A stretch of 64,000 nucleotides of DNA, taken from assembly GCF_015689335.1 (NCBI RefSeq), contig NZ_CP065053.1:2914001-2978000 (forward strand), in the 5' to 3' direction. This stretch comes from Massilia antarctica. GTDB lineage: Bacteria; Pseudomonadota; Gammaproteobacteria; Burkholderiales; Burkholderiaceae_D. The notes under the pieces are model-generated. The model did no database searches and was not told the origin of the DNA. It saw only the letters and a list, made by a program, of their open reading frames with translations. Shown in pieces: positions 8,654 through 18,769 of the stretch; position 1 is the stretch's first letter, and each line of letters opens with the position of its first letter. Position numbers and translations under genes: made by a program.

Positions 8654-10048
8654 TTAGCGCGCCATGGTCGAGCCGGTCGTCGGACGCAGCAGGGCGAAGC
8701 GGTGCGACATGTCGGCCGCGGCGACCTGGAAGCGGGCCCGCTCGGCCTGCGTCATCGGGGCCTGCGCCAGTACCTTGATCGACATCGGATCGACGGCATC
8801 GTTGTTGACGCGGAACTCGTAGTGCAGGTGAGCGCCGGTCGACCAGCCGGTCGAGCCGACAAAACCGATCACATCGCCCTGGTTGACCTTGCTGCCCTTG
8901 CGGATGCCTGGCGCGAAACGGCTCATGTGCGCATACGCGGTGGTGTAGTTGGCCCAGTGCTTGATGGTGACGAAGTTGCCGTAACCGCCTTGCACGCCGG
9001 CGAAGTCGATCACGCCATCGCCGGAGGCGCGGATGGGCGTACCCAGCGCGGCGGCGAAGTCGACGCCCTTGTGCGCTTTCCAGGCCCCGGAAATCGGATG
9101 CGAGCGCATCGAGAAGCCCGACGAAATGCGCGAAAATTCCAGCGGCGACTTGAGGAAGGCCTTTTTCAGCGCCTTGCCGTCGAAGGTGTAGTAGCCGCCC
9201 TGCTTGCTGACCGGATCTTCGTACCAGACGGACTGGTAGGTCACGCCGCGGTTGACGAATTCGCCTGCCAGGATGCGGCCTGCGCGTACCATTTCGCCGT
9301 CTTGCCAGAACGTTTCGTAGACCACGTTGAAGCGGTCGCCGCGTTTCAGGTCGGAACGGAAGTCGATACTGGTGGAGAACATCTCGATGATCTGGCCCAC
9401 GATGACGTCGGGCATTTTGCCGCCGTCGGTGGTGGCATCGGTCGCCGAGTAGAGCGAGTTGGTGATTTCGCGGGAGCGCATTTCAACCCGGCGTTCCAGC
9501 ACGGCCGGGGTTTCCTTGGCACTGAACTTGTCGCCCTCGCGGGTGATCGAAATCAGTTTGACCGGGTTGTCGCGGCCGTCGACGACGCTGGCGCGCAGCC
9601 ATTGCAGTTCGCCATTTTCGCCCGTCTGCGCCTGGACCCGCTTGCCGGTCTTGAGCTGCATGACGCCTTTGGCGATCTTGTCAGACTTGATGAAGTTGAC
9701 GGCAGCGGCATCGTCCACGCCCAGACGGGTGAGCAGGGCGGCAAGCGTATCGCCCGCACGCACCTTCTCTTCGTGGATGAATTGCTGATCGTCCTTTTGC
9801 AGCGCAGTGATCTGATCGGCCAGGTTCGGCAGTTCGAGATTTTCCGCGACCGATTTGACCGGCAGGTCGGATGCATCGGGGGCCAGGGGCGCTACGCCCG
9901 CGGCACCAAATGCGCACACTGCAAGAAAAATCGCGCCAGCGCTGATGATGCGCGTCTTTCGCGTTGTTCCTAGCAGGCCGGTCAAGCGTTTGCCTGTGAA
10001 TTTATTTGTAGGGTCCATGCAATCAGTTAAAATTTGCCGCTTGAACAT
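8654..10048 (-). CDS. M23 family metallopeptidase (OapA/MepM-type), membrane-anchored
   Basis: 464 residues. An N-terminal cytoplasmic stub is followed by one hydrophobic segment ([20 protein letters not shown]), an OapA/LysM-like region ([20 protein letters not shown]), and a C-terminal peptidase M23 domain. The zinc site is complete: H-x3-D in [11 protein letters not shown] and HLHYEF near the C-terminus. Such enzymes are periplasmic endopeptidases that cut peptidoglycan cross-links. The start is uncertain: ATG 10048 and ATG 10018 (MDPTNKFTG) are in frame and neither has a strong ribosome-binding site. It is divergent from tyrS and ends at a strong terminator. Confidence 0.95.
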   Translation of the reverse strand: MFKRQILTDCMDPTNKFTGKRLTGLLGTTRKTRIISAGAIFLAVCAFGAAGVAPLAPDASDLPVKSVAENLELPNLADQITALQKDDQQFIHEEKVRAGDTLAALLTRLGVDDAAAVNFIKSDKIAKGVMQLKTGKRVQAQTGENGELQWLRASVVDGRDNPVKLISITREGDKFSAKETPAVLERRVEMRSREITNSLYSATDATTDGGKMPDVIVGQIIEMFSTSIDFRSDLKRGDRFNVVYETFWQDGEMVRAGRILAGEFVNRGVTYQSVWYEDPVSKQGGYYTFDGKALKKAFLKSPLEFSRISSGFSMRSHPISGAWKAHKGVDFAAALGTPIRASGDGVIDFAGVQGGYGNFVTIKHWANYTTAYAHMSRFAPGIRKGSKVNQGDVIGFVGSTGWSTGAHLHYEFRVNNDAVDPMSIKVLAQAPMTQAERARFQVAAADMSHRFALLRPTTGSTMAR

Positions 10049-10189
10049 TCGCGTTGAGCACTTAACTATTTCTTGTTATTGTTTTGATTAGTTTTCATGA
10101 GGCAAGATTAATCGGATCGAGCAGTATATCAAACTTTTGAAGCCGCCCAACAATTTCGACACTTTGCTACAGATTTATTACAGAACCCT

Positions 10190-11455
10190 ATGACGATTCC
10201 TGCCACCTCCAAGCCTGCTGCCCCTGCGCAAGGTGCTCCTAAATTGCCGCTGACGGACACCGTGCTGGAAGCGCTGGCCATCACCAAGCGCGGCGTCGAC
10301 GAGTTGCTGATCGAGAGCGAGTTCGCGCAAAAGCTGGCCCGTTCCGAACAAAGCGGCACGCCGCTGCGCATCAAGCTCGGCCTCGATCCGACCGCGCCCG
10401 ACCTGCACCTGGGCCACACCGTGGTGCTGAACAAGATGCGCCAGCTGCAAGACCTGGGCCACCAGGTGATCTTCCTGATTGGCGATTTCACCTCGATGAT
10501 CGGCGATCCGTCGGGCCGCAACGTCACGCGCCCGCCGCTGACCAAGGAGCAGATCGAAGTCAACGCGATGACCTATTTCAAGCAGGCCTCGCTGGTGCTC
10601 GACCCGTCGCGCACGGAAATTCGCTACAACTCCGAGTGGTGCGACCCGCTCGGTGCGCGCGGCATGATCGAGTTGTCGTCGCGCTACACCGTGGCCCGCA
10701 TGATGGAGCGCGACGACTTCACCAAGCGCTTCAAGAGTGGGACACCAATATCGATCCATGAGTTCCTTTATCCCTTGATGCAGGGATACGATTCTGTCGC
10801 TTTGAAGGCCGATCTTGAGCTGGGCGGCACCGATCAGAAGTTCAACCTGCTGGTCGGGCGCGAGCTGCAGAAGGATTATGGCCAGGAACAGCAGTGCATC
10901 CTGACCATGCCGCTGCTCGAAGGGCTCGATGGCGTGGACAAGATGTCCAAGTCCAAGAACAATTATATTGGCATCACCGAACCGGCCAACACGATGTTCG
11001 CCAAACTGATGAGCATTTCGGACGTGATGATGTGGCGTTATTTCGAGTTGCTGTCGTTCCGCTCGATCGCCGATATCGCCGCGCTCAAGGCCGAAATCGA
11101 TGGCGGACGCAACCCGCGCGATGCTAAAGTAGCTCTTGGGCAAGAAATTGTGACGCGTTTCCACTCGGCCCAGGCGGCGGACGAGGCCCTGGCCGATTTC
11201 GTGAACCGTTCCGCCGGCGGCATTCCCGACGATGCGCCGGAAATGACGGTCGACGGCGCGCCGATGGGCATTGCCCACCTGCTCAAAAAAACCGGTCTGT
11301 GCGCGTCGACCTCGGAAGCCATGCGTATGGTCGAGCAGGGCGGGGTGCGCATCGACAGCACCGTGGTCAGCGACAAGGCCTTGAAAATCGAGGCCGGCAG
11401 CTTCGTGCTGCAGGTCGGCCGCCGCAAGTTCGCCCGTGTGACCTTCACGGCATGA
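10190..11455 (+). CDS. tyrS: Tyrosyl-tRNA synthetase
   Basis: 421 residues, class I synthetase charging tRNA-Tyr. The HIGH-type motif is HLGH in [17 protein letters not shown] and the KMSKS motif is intact ([10 protein letters not shown]). A C-terminal S4-type RNA-binding domain ([21 protein letters not shown] onwards) contacts the tRNA. The stop overlaps the start of dtd in an ATGA junction, so the two quality-control-related genes are translationally coupled. Confidence 0.98.
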   Translation: MTIPATSKPAAPAQGAPKLPLTDTVLEALAITKRGVDELLIESEFAQKLARSEQSGTPLRIKLGLDPTAPDLHLGHTVVLNKMRQLQDLGHQVIFLIGDFTSMIGDPSGRNVTRPPLTKEQIEVNAMTYFKQASLVLDPSRTEIRYNSEWCDPLGARGMIELSSRYTVARMMERDDFTKRFKSGTPISIHEFLYPLMQGYDSVALKADLELGGTDQKFNLLVGRELQKDYGQEQQCILTMPLLEGLDGVDKMSKSKNNYIGITEPANTMFAKLMSISDVMMWRYFELLSFRSIADIAALKAEIDGGRNPRDAKVALGQEIVTRFHSAQAADEALADFVNRSAGGIPDDAPEMTVDGAPMGIAHLLKKTGLCASTSEAMRMVEQGGVRIDSTVVSDKALKIEAGSFVLQVGRRKFARVTFTA

Positions 11456-11898
11456 TCGCGCTGCTGCAACGGGTCAGCGACGCCAGTGTGGTGGTGGATG
11501 GCGCGACCATCGGCGCCATCGATGCGGGCTTGCTGGTATTGTTGTGCGCCGAAAAGGGCGACAGCGAGAAGGAAGCCGACGCCCTGTTGACCAAATTGCT
11601 GGGCTACCGGGTGTTCGGCGACGAGGCCGGCAAGATGAACCGCAGCCTGGCTGACACCAACGGCGGCCTGTTGCTGGTGCCCCAGTTCACCCTGGCGGCC
11701 GACACCAAATCGGGCACGCGGCCATCGTTCACACCCGCCGCCAGCCCGCAGGATGGCTTGCGCCTGTTCGACCATGTGGTGCGCCAGGCCCGTGCGCGCC
11801 ACCCTACGGTCGAGACCGGGCAGTTCGGCGCCGACATGAAAGTGTCGCTGACCAACGACGGTCCGGTCACTTTCTGGCTGCAAGTGCACCCAAAATGA
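11452..11898 (+). CDS. dtd: D-aminoacyl-tRNA deacylase
   Basis: 148 residues. Dtd removes D-amino acids (and glycine mischarged on tRNA-Ala) from tRNA. The Gly-cisPro chiral-proofreading motif is present near the C-terminus in [10 protein letters not shown]. The other family motif, usually SQFTL, reads VPQFTLAAD here, with Pro in the Ser position. The ATG overlaps the tyrS stop, which fits the role: tyrosyl-tRNA synthetase is a known source of D-aminoacyl-tRNA. The reading frame is open further upstream inside tyrS, but homology begins at MIALLQRVS. Confidence 0.96.
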   Translation: MIALLQRVSDASVVVDGATIGAIDAGLLVLLCAEKGDSEKEADALLTKLLGYRVFGDEAGKMNRSLADTNGGLLLVPQFTLAADTKSGTRPSFTPAASPQDGLRLFDHVVRQARARHPTVETGQFGADMKVSLTNDGPVTFWLQVHPK

Positions 11899-11946
11899 AA
11901 CCAAGCGGGCCGTTTGTGGTCAATATCATGAGTGCGGGAGATTGCG

Positions 11947-12612
11947 ATGAGACTCTGGAGTGATTCCTTTACCGATGGCGGCCTGATCCCCGCCGAGTGC
12001 GCTTTTGCCATGATCGACCCGGACCAGCACGCGCGCCTGTCGAGCAACCGCAACCCGCACTTCGCCTGGGATGACGTGCCGTCCGGCACGCAGTCGCTGA
12101 TCCTGTTTTGCTACGATATCGATGCCCCCACGGTCGCCACCAATGTCAACAAGGAAGGCTTGGTCGTGCCGGAAGAATTGCCGCGCGCCGACTTCTATCA
12201 CTGGACCCTGGTCGACATCCCGGTCGCCATGCGCTCTATCGCCGAAGGCAAGTTTTCGGAACTGGTCACGCCGCACGGCAAACCCGGTCCGCTGCTGCCA
12301 TTTACCATCAAAAACGGTACCGAGCATCAATTGCGCCAGGGTGTCAACGATTACACGAACTGGTTTGCGAGCGATCCGGACATGGCCGGCGAGTATTACG
12401 GTTACGATGGCCCTTGTCCGCCCTGGAACGACCTGCGCGTGCACACCTATTTATTCTGCGTCTATGCGCTCGACGTGCCGCGCCTGGCGCTCGAAGGCCG
12501 CTTTACCGGGCCGGAGGCGCGCCTGGCCATTCGCGGGCACATCCTCGACGAGGCGCAGATGTACGGCGTGTATTCGCTCAATCCCGACCTCGCGGCCACC
12601 CTGGTTCCTTGA
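11947..12612 (+). CDS. YbhB/YbcL family (PEBP-like) protein
   Basis: 221 residues with the Raf-kinase-inhibitor/phosphatidylethanolamine-binding fold pattern of bacterial YbhB/YbcL: NPHFAWDDVPSGTQSL, YDIDAPT, DFYHWTLVDIP, then YGYDGPCPPWND and a C-terminal HILDEAQMYGVYSLNP. Biochemical role in bacteria is unresolved. The start at 11947 is preceded by GGGAG; an ATG at 11932 would place that ribosome-binding site inside the gene. It lies 48 bp downstream of dtd and may be cotranscribed. Confidence 0.9.
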   Translation: MRLWSDSFTDGGLIPAECAFAMIDPDQHARLSSNRNPHFAWDDVPSGTQSLILFCYDIDAPTVATNVNKEGLVVPEELPRADFYHWTLVDIPVAMRSIAEGKFSELVTPHGKPGPLLPFTIKNGTEHQLRQGVNDYTNWFASDPDMAGEYYGYDGPCPPWNDLRVHTYLFCVYALDVPRLALEGRFTGPEARLAIRGHILDEAQMYGVYSLNPDLAATLVP

Positions 12613-12630
12613 AGTACGCACCTTTTTAGT

Positions 12631-12648
12631 CCGGGCACGTGTGCCCGG
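12631..12648. terminator. Perfect 8-bp-stem hairpin between the PEBP-like and phosphatase genes
   Basis: CCGGGCAC-GT-GTGCCCGG followed by CTTTCCC. The loop is tight and the T-tract weak, so it may be an attenuator or RNA-stability element rather than a full terminator. The ATG of the next gene follows eight bases later, so the hairpin could also occlude its initiation region. Confidence 0.45.
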
Positions 12649-12655
12649 CTTTCCC

Positions 12656-13303
12656 ATGTCCCCGACCAATATCATTCTCATCCGCCATGGCGAAACCGCC
12701 TGGAACGCCGAACGCCGCCTCCAGGGCCATATCGACATCGCCCTCAATGACGAGGGCCTGCGCCAGGCCGGCGCGCTGGCCGAAGCGCTCGACGGCGAGC
12801 ACCTCGACTTGATCGTCTCCAGCGACCTGCAGCGCGCCGCCCAGACCGCCGACGCCCTGGCCCGCATCCGCGCCATGCCGGTCCAGCGCGACCCCTTGCT
12901 GCGCGAACGCTGCTTCGGCGGCTTCGAGGGCTTGCTGTACGCCGAGATCGAACAGCGCTTCCCGCTCGAATTCGCCGCCTGGCAGGCGCGCGAGATCGAT
13001 GCGGCCATGCCGTCCGGTGCCCGGGTGGCCGAAACGTTCCGCCAGTTTTATCAGCGCGCCGTCGCCGCCATCGTCGCATGGGGCCGGGCGCATCCCGGCC
13101 GGACCCTGGCCCTGGTGGCGCACGGCGGCGTGCTCGAATGCGCCTACCGCGCCGCCCTCGGCCTGTCGCTCGAAACCCCGCGCGACTTTCCGGTGCTAAA
13201 CGCCAGCATCAACCGCTTCCGCGTGCTTGACGGCAAGCTGAGCCTGGTCAGCTGGGGCGAGGTCGGCCACCTGCAACCGCGCGTTCTCGACGAGCTCAAT
13301 TGA
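12656..13303 (+). CDS. Histidine phosphatase family protein (phosphoglycerate mutase-like)
   Basis: 215 residues. The catalytic RHG motif is at the N-terminus (IILIRHGETAWN, phospho-acceptor His), and the second catalytic region, LALVAHGGVLECAYRAALG, is present; the Glu of ERCFGGFEGLL also matches the family. Members include cofactor-dependent phosphoglycerate mutases and alpha-ribazole or broad-specificity phosphatases (CobC/GpmB); the residues seen here do not separate them. No convincing Shine-Dalgarno precedes the ATG, which follows a hairpin. Confidence 0.92.
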   Translation: MSPTNIILIRHGETAWNAERRLQGHIDIALNDEGLRQAGALAEALDGEHLDLIVSSDLQRAAQTADALARIRAMPVQRDPLLRERCFGGFEGLLYAEIEQRFPLEFAAWQAREIDAAMPSGARVAETFRQFYQRAVAAIVAWGRAHPGRTLALVAHGGVLECAYRAALGLSLETPRDFPVLNASINRFRVLDGKLSLVSWGEVGHLQPRVLDELN

Positions 13304-13431
13304 GGCTTGTCAAGCGCGCACGATCCCGGTTTTGTGGCCGCGCAGTGCTGTCAAATGAAAAATAGTGCTTATTAATTGAGCAGCACTTCGGGTAAAATAG
13401 AGGGTTCCCGCAAACTCCCAGCGTCCCGCCT

Positions 13432-14457
13432 GTGCAAATTGGTCCTTACTTGCTACGTAATAATGTTTTCGTTGCTCCCATGGCGGGTGTGACGGATCGT
13501 CCTTTCCGACAACTGTGCAAGCAGCTGGGCGCCGGCTACGCCGTCTCCGAAATGGCTGCCTCGAACCCGCGGCTGTGGGCCACCGAAAAAAGTTCGCGCC
13601 GCACCGACCACGCAGGCGAAATGGAGCCGAAAGCGGTCCAGATCGCCGGTGCCGACCCGCAAGACCTGGCCGATTGCGCCAGGTTCAACGTCGACCGTGG
13701 CGCCCAGATCATCGATATCAATATGGGTTGCCCGGTCAAGAAGGTGTGCAACAGCTGGTGCGGTTCGGCCTTGCTGCAGCACGAAGACCTGGTCGAACAG
13801 ATCCTGTACGCCGTGGTGCGCGCGGTGGACGTGCCGGTGACCTTGAAATTTCGCACCGGCTGGAACCGCGAAAACAAGAACGCGCTGCGCATCGCCCGCA
13901 TCGCCGAACAGGCCGGCATTCAAATGCTGACCCTGCACGGACGCACGCGCGCCGACGGCTACAGCGGCGACGCCGAGTACGACACCATTGCCGCCGTCAA
14001 GGCATCGGTGGCCATCCCCGTGGTGGCCAACGGCGACATCACCACGCCCGAAAAGGCGAAACACGTGCTGGCCGTGACCGGGGCCGATGCGGTAATGATC
14101 GGGCGGGCGGCCCAGGGCCGGCCGTGGATTTGCCGCGAAGTCGACCATTACCTGCGCACCGGCCTGCATTTGCCGGCGCCCGCGGTGGAGGAAGTGCGCG
14201 CGCTGATGAACGAACATTTGCAGGCCCATTACGCGTTTTACGGCGAATTCCTGGGCGTGCGCACGGCGCGCAAGCACATCGGCTGGTATGTGCGCGACCT
14301 GATCGGCGGAGAACAATTCCGTCAGCAAATGAACCTGCTGGAATCGACCGATGCGCAGTTGCGCGCGGTCGATGCCTTTTTTGAAACGCAACATGTTCAT
14401 GGGGAACGGTTACAATACCGGCCCGCAGGCCTTGCTCAAGTGGCATTGGCAGCCTGA
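13432..14457 (+). CDS. dusB: tRNA-dihydrouridine synthase B
   Basis: 341 residues, starting at GTG (MQIGPYLLRNNVFVAPMAG). The FMN-dependent TIM barrel reduces uridine in tRNA D-loops. Signatures: APMAGVTDRPFR, NMGCPVKKVCNSWCGSALL with the catalytic Cys of GCP, LTLHGRTR and VVANGDI followed by MIGRAAQGRPW. A TAAAAT at 13393-13398 resembles a -10 box. It is followed 91 bp later by fis, the classic dusB-fis arrangement. Confidence 0.97.
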   Translation: MQIGPYLLRNNVFVAPMAGVTDRPFRQLCKQLGAGYAVSEMAASNPRLWATEKSSRRTDHAGEMEPKAVQIAGADPQDLADCARFNVDRGAQIIDINMGCPVKKVCNSWCGSALLQHEDLVEQILYAVVRAVDVPVTLKFRTGWNRENKNALRIARIAEQAGIQMLTLHGRTRADGYSGDAEYDTIAAVKASVAIPVVANGDITTPEKAKHVLAVTGADAVMIGRAAQGRPWICREVDHYLRTGLHLPAPAVEEVRALMNEHLQAHYAFYGEFLGVRTARKHIGWYVRDLIGGEQFRQQMNLLESTDAQLRAVDAFFETQHVHGERLQYRPAGLAQVALAA

Positions 14458-14548
14458 CCGGCACAGCTAGCAAGACCAGATACTGGAACGACCGCTGCCT
14501 GCAGAGCCGCGGTAAAACATTTAATCGGCAGAAAAGCACCAACATAAT

Positions 14549-14782
14549 ATGAGCAAAGAAAGTATCCAGGAAGTCGTCCAGAAGAGTCTTGAAGAGTATT
14601 TCAACGACCTCGGCGAGCAGCAGGCATCGAACATCTACGACATGGTGGTCCTGACCGTCGAAAAGCCGATCCTCGAGGTCGTCATGACGCGAGCGGAAGG
14701 CAACCAGTCCCACGCGGCCCAAATGTTGGGCATCAATCGCAATACCTTGCGGAAGAAATTGCAGGAACACGGACTGCTGTAA
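14549..14782 (+). CDS. fis: Fis family DNA-binding nucleoid protein
   Basis: 77 residues, shorter than the 98-residue enterobacterial Fis at the N-terminus but complete in the C-terminal helix-turn-helix (EGNQSHAAQMLGINRNTLRKKLQEHGLL), the signature also seen at the C-terminus of NtrC-type regulators. Fis bends DNA and modulates rRNA promoters and recombination. Its place behind dusB supports the identification. Confidence 0.96.
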   Translation: MSKESIQEVVQKSLEEYFNDLGEQQASNIYDMVVLTVEKPILEVVMTRAEGNQSHAAQMLGINRNTLRKKLQEHGLL

Positions 14783-14889
14783 TCAGCTATTAGCACACAC
14801 TGAGTGGCCGTGCTATCGAGCGCGAGCCCATCGCGCCCGAGGGGTGCGACAGTGCAAACACCGAATACTCCACAACCAGGCCACTCACC

Positions 14890-16461
14890 ATGATCAAACA
14901 AGCTCTCATTTCCGTCTCCGACAAGACCGGCGTGCTCGATTTTGCACGCGCGTTGTCCGCGCTCGGCGTCGGCATCCTGTCCACCGGCGGCACCGCCAAG
15001 CTGCTGGCCGATAACGGCGTGGCCGTCACCGAAGTGGCGGATTACACGGGCTTTCCGGAAATGCTGGATGGCCGGGTCAAGACTCTGCACCCGAAAGTGC
15101 ATGGCGGTATCCTGGCACGGCGCGACTTTCCGGAGCACGTCGCCAAGCTGAGCGAGCACGACATTCCAACCATCGACATGGTGGTGGTCAACCTGTATCC
15201 CTTCCAGGGCACCGTGGCCAAGGATAGCTGCACCCTGGAAGACGCGATCGAGAACATCGATATCGGCGGTCCGACCATGCTGCGCTCGGCTGCCAAGAAC
15301 CACAAGGACGTGATCGTCATCTGCGACCCGACCGACTACGCGCAAGTGCTGGCGGAAGTGACGGCCGGCGAAGTGCCGTACGACACCAAGTTCCGCCTGG
15401 CCAAAAAAGTGTTCGCGCACACGGCCCAGTACGACGGCGCCATCACCAATTACCTGACCAGCCTGGGCGAAGACAAGGTCCATGCCACGCGCGCGGCTTA
15501 TCCGCAGACCTTGAACATGACGTTTGAAAAAGTGCAGGACATGCGCTACGGCGAAAACCCGCACCAGTCGGCCGCGTTTTACCGCGACCTGGCGCCGGCC
15601 GCCGGTTCCCTGTCCGCCTACAAGCAATTGCAGGGCAAGGAACTGTCGTACAACAATATCGCCGACGCCGATGCTGCGTGGGAATGCGTCAAGTCGCTGG
15701 GCGGCCTGGGCCATCCGGCCGGCTGCGTGATCGTCAAGCACGCCAATCCGTGCGGCGTGGCGATCGGCACCGATGCGCTCGACGCCTACAGCCGCGCGCT
15801 GCAAACCGACCCGACCTCGGCCTTCGGCGGCATCATCGCGCTGAACGTTGAGCTGGACGGCAGGACCGCCGAGGCGATTGCCAAGCTGTTCGTGGAAGTG
15901 CTGATCGCGCCATCGTTTTCAAGCGAAGCACGCGCCATCATGGCGGCCAAGCAGAACGTGCGCCTGCTGGAAATTCCTCTGGGCGCGGCCCACAATCCAT
16001 TCGACGTCAAGCGGATCGGCGGCGGCTTGCTGGTGCAGTCGCCCGATGCCAAGAACGTGGGCCTGGAAGAACTGCGCGTGGTCACCAAGAAGCAGCCGAC
16101 CCAGCAGCAGTTGCAGGACATGATGTTCGCCTGGAGAGTGGCCAAGTTCGTCAAGTCGAACGCGATCGTCTTCTGCGCCAACGGCATGACCCTGGGTGTG
16201 GGCGCCGGCCAGATGAGCCGTATCGATTCCGCCCGCATCGCCTCGATCAAGGCCCAGAACGCCGGTTTGACCCTGGCCGGTTCGGCCGTGGCGTCGGATG
16301 CCTTCTTCCCCTTCCGCGACGGCCTCGACGTGGTGGTCGATGCGGGCGCGACCTGCGTGATCCATCCGGGCGGTTCGATGCGCGACCAGGAAGTGATCGA
16401 TGCCGCCGACGAGCGCGGCGTGGTGATGCTGTACACCGGCGCGCGCCATTTCCGTCATTAA
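14890..16461 (+). CDS. purH: Bifunctional AICAR formyltransferase / IMP cyclohydrolase
   Basis: 523 residues. PurH performs the last two steps of de novo IMP synthesis. The N-terminal IMP cyclohydrolase (MGS-like) domain shows [26 protein letters not shown] and GGILARRD; the C-terminal transformylase contains [14 protein letters not shown] and [19 protein letters not shown]. The ATG is 107 bp downstream of fis. No PurR-like operator or purine riboswitch was recognised upstream. Confidence 0.98.
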   Translation: MIKQALISVSDKTGVLDFARALSALGVGILSTGGTAKLLADNGVAVTEVADYTGFPEMLDGRVKTLHPKVHGGILARRDFPEHVAKLSEHDIPTIDMVVVNLYPFQGTVAKDSCTLEDAIENIDIGGPTMLRSAAKNHKDVIVICDPTDYAQVLAEVTAGEVPYDTKFRLAKKVFAHTAQYDGAITNYLTSLGEDKVHATRAAYPQTLNMTFEKVQDMRYGENPHQSAAFYRDLAPAAGSLSAYKQLQGKELSYNNIADADAAWECVKSLGGLGHPAGCVIVKHANPCGVAIGTDALDAYSRALQTDPTSAFGGIIALNVELDGRTAEAIAKLFVEVLIAPSFSSEARAIMAAKQNVRLLEIPLGAAHNPFDVKRIGGGLLVQSPDAKNVGLEELRVVTKKQPTQQQLQDMMFAWRVAKFVKSNAIVFCANGMTLGVGAGQMSRIDSARIASIKAQNAGLTLAGSAVASDAFFPFRDGLDVVVDAGATCVIHPGGSMRDQEVIDAADERGVVMLYTGARHFRH

Positions 16462-16482
16462 TTCAAGGCCGATTGCAAGTTA

Positions 16483-16512
16483 GGTATACCGAAGTTTCTC
16501 CGGCGGTATACC
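16483..16512. promoter_or_regulatory. Twin GGTATACC palindromes upstream of ruvC
   Basis: The 8-bp palindrome GGTATACC occurs at 16483-16490 and again at 16505-16512, 22 bp centre to centre (about two helical turns), ending eight bases before the ruvC ATG. This geometry suggests a dimeric repressor or activator site. It is not the CTGT-N8-ACAG type of LexA box. Function is inferred from symmetry only. Confidence 0.4.
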
Positions 16513-16520
16513 ATTCGGTC

Positions 16521-17057
16521 ATGATTATTCTTGGCATTGACCCGGGCCTGCGCACGACAGGCTTCGGGCTTATCGAAAAGCAGGGCAACAAGCTGCGCTA
16601 CATCGCTTCCGGCACCATCAAGACGGTGTCGGAAGGCGAGCTTCCCGGCCGCCTCAAGGTGATCCTGAACGGGATCGCCGAGATTGTGCGCACCTACCAG
16701 CCGCATTGCGCGGCGGTGGAAAAAGTCTTCGTCAACGTCAATCCCCAATCGACCTTGCTGCTCGGGCAAGCGCGCGGCGCCGCCATCACGGCGCTCGTGG
16801 GTGCCGACCTGTCGGTGGCCGAGTACACGGCGCTGCAGGTCAAGCAGGCTGTCACCGGACACGGCAAGGCCGCCAAGGAACAGGTGCAGGAAATGGTGGC
16901 GCGGCTGCTGGTGTTGCCCGGCCTGCCCGGGACCGACGCCGCCGACGCGCTCGGCGTGGCCATCTGCCATGCCAACAGTGTCGACGCGCTGGCGCTGATC
17001 GGCGCGCTCGCCCCCTCGCTTTCCGGCCTGCGCATGAAGCGCGGCCGTCTCGTTTAA
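16521..17057 (+). CDS. ruvC: Holliday junction endodeoxyribonuclease RuvC
   Basis: 178 residues. The resolvase active site is visible: first Asp in [16 protein letters not shown], Glu in AAVEKVFVN and the C-terminal acidic pair in [14 protein letters not shown]. It cuts Holliday junctions symmetrically with RuvAB. An upstream ATG at 16473 is in frame but would precede the family N-terminus and run across the twin palindromes, so 16521 is preferred. Confidence 0.97.
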   Translation: MIILGIDPGLRTTGFGLIEKQGNKLRYIASGTIKTVSEGELPGRLKVILNGIAEIVRTYQPHCAAVEKVFVNVNPQSTLLLGQARGAAITALVGADLSVAEYTALQVKQAVTGHGKAAKEQVQEMVARLLVLPGLPGTDAADALGVAICHANSVDALALIGALAPSLSGLRMKRGRLV

Positions 17058-17078
17058 CCTTGTTTTAAGGTCTACCCC

Positions 17079-17657
17079 ATGATCGGACGTATTTCCGGAA
17101 TTTTGCTCGAAAAAAATCCGCCGCAGTTGCTGATCGATTGCAATGGCGTCGGGTATGAAGTCGATGTGCCGATGAGTACCTATTACGACTTGCCCGCGCT
17201 CGGCGCGCAAGTCACCTTGTTCACCCATCAGGCGATCCGCGAAGATGCGCATCTGTTGTTCGGCTTCGGCAACGCGGCCGAACGTGCGGTGTTTCGCCAG
17301 TTGATCAAGATCACCGGCGTCGGGGCGCGTACGGCGCTGTCGATCCTGTCCGGCATGACGGTCAATGACCTGGCCCAGGCCGTGACCTTGCAGGAAGCCG
17401 GGAGGCTGATGAAGGTGCCCGGCATCGGCAAGAAGACGGCGGAACGCTTGCTGCTCGAACTGAAGGGCAAGCTCGGCGCCGACCTCGGCTCGGTGGGCGG
17501 GGTGGTGCAGCACGATGCGAAATCGGACATCCTGAACGCGCTGCTGGCGTTGGGGTATTCTGACAAGGAAGCCACGGCCGCGCTGAGGAATATGCCGGCC
17601 GGCAGCACGGTGTCGGACGGGATCAAGTTTGCGCTCAAGGCGCTGTCGAAAGGCTGA
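17079..17657 (+). CDS. ruvA: Holliday junction DNA helicase subunit RuvA
   Basis: 192 residues. RuvA tetramers bind four-way junctions and load RuvB. It shows the N-terminal OB-fold ([21 protein letters not shown]...GYEVDVP), tandem helix-hairpin-helix motifs ([16 protein letters not shown] and [20 protein letters not shown]) and the C-terminal RuvB-contacting three-helix domain. It starts 21 bp after ruvC and precedes ruvB by 37 bp, giving a complete ruvCAB unit. Confidence 0.98.
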   Translation: MIGRISGILLEKNPPQLLIDCNGVGYEVDVPMSTYYDLPALGAQVTLFTHQAIREDAHLLFGFGNAAERAVFRQLIKITGVGARTALSILSGMTVNDLAQAVTLQEAGRLMKVPGIGKKTAERLLLELKGKLGADLGSVGGVVQHDAKSDILNALLALGYSDKEATAALRNMPAGSTVSDGIKFALKALSKG

Positions 17658-17694
17658 GTTTCAGCTGCGCTAACATTTTCACGAAGGTGGTTCC

Positions 17695-18759
17695 ATGAGT
17701 ATCCAGACCGACGACTTCAGCGAGCAGCGCATCATCGCGCCCACACCAGCGTCGCCCAACGAAGAGGCGATCGAGCGCGCGTTGCGGCCCAAGCAGCTCG
17801 ACGAATATGTCGGCCAGGAGAAGATCCGCGGCCAGCTCGAGATTTTTATTTCGGCCGCGCGCAAACGGCGCGAAGCGCTCGATCACACCTTGCTGTTCGG
17901 GCCACCGGGGCTGGGCAAGACCACCCTGGCGCACATCATTGCGCGCGAGATGGGCGTCAATTTGCGCCAGACGTCCGGCCCGGTGCTGGAGCGCCCGGGC
18001 GACCTGGCGGCGATCCTGACCAATCTCGAAGCGAACGACGTGCTGTTCATCGACGAGATTCACCGCCTCTCGCCGGTGGTGGAAGAGATTCTGTATCCGG
18101 CGCTGGAAGACTACCAGATCGATATTATGATCGGCGAAGGGCCGGCGGCGCGTTCGGTCAAGCTGGACTTGCAGCCGTTCACCCTGGTGGGCGCGACCAC
18201 GCGCGCCGGCATGCTGACCAACCCGCTGCGCGACCGTTTCGGCATCGTGGCGCGGCTGGAGTTCTATAACACGGCGGAACTGACCCGGATCGTGACGCGC
18301 AGCGCGTCGCTGTTGAACGCGCCGATCGTGGAAGAGGGCGCGCGCGAAATCGCCTTGCGCGCGCGCGGCACCCCGCGCATCGCCAACCGCCTGCTGCGCC
18401 GCGTGCGCGACTACGCCGAGGTCAAGGGGACCGGCGAAATCACCAAGCCCATGGCCGACGCGGCGCTGGTGATGCTCGACGTCGACTCGGTGGGTTTTGA
18501 CGTGATGGACCGCAAGCTGCTCGAAGCGGTGCTGTTCAAGTTCGGCGGCGGGCCGGTCGGCATCGGCAACCTGGCGGCCGCCATCGGCGAGGAAAGCGAT
18601 ACGATCGAGGATGTGCTCGAGCCCTATCTGATCCAGCAGGGCTATTTGCAGCGCACGCCGCGCGGACGCATCGCCACGCCGCTGGCGTATCAGCACTTCG
18701 GTCTGGCCGCCCCGCGCACCAGCCCGACGGGCGACTTGTGGGATAACCTGGGCACCTGA
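17695..18759 (+). CDS. ruvB: Holliday junction branch-migration ATPase RuvB
   Basis: 354 residues. AAA+ motor of RuvAB: Walker A in [16 protein letters not shown], Walker B in VLFIDEIHR, sensor 1 in [11 protein letters not shown], Arg finger region [14 protein letters not shown], and the C-terminal winged helix ending in [17 protein letters not shown]. The ATG is preceded by GAAGGTGGTTCC. Last gene of the ruvCAB set; no convincing terminator was seen before the convergent YidD-like gene. Confidence 0.98.
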   Translation: MSIQTDDFSEQRIIAPTPASPNEEAIERALRPKQLDEYVGQEKIRGQLEIFISAARKRREALDHTLLFGPPGLGKTTLAHIIAREMGVNLRQTSGPVLERPGDLAAILTNLEANDVLFIDEIHRLSPVVEEILYPALEDYQIDIMIGEGPAARSVKLDLQPFTLVGATTRAGMLTNPLRDRFGIVARLEFYNTAELTRIVTRSASLLNAPIVEEGAREIALRARGTPRIANRLLRRVRDYAEVKGTGEITKPMADAALVMLDVDSVGFDVMDRKLLEAVLFKFGGGPVGIGNLAAAIGEESDTIEDVLEPYLIQQGYLQRTPRGRIATPLAYQHFGLAAPRTSPTGDLWDNLGT

Positions 18760-18769
18760 GCCAGCCGGC

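Noticed and set aside
12122..13303. One 393-residue protein spanning the PEBP-like gene and phosphatase
   Set aside because: The first 178 codons are an out-of-frame reading of the PEBP-like gene; the phosphatase starts at 12656 with its RHG motif.
16483..16512. LexA box before ruvC
   Set aside because: The sequences are GGTATACC palindromes; no CTGT-N8-ACAG type site is present.
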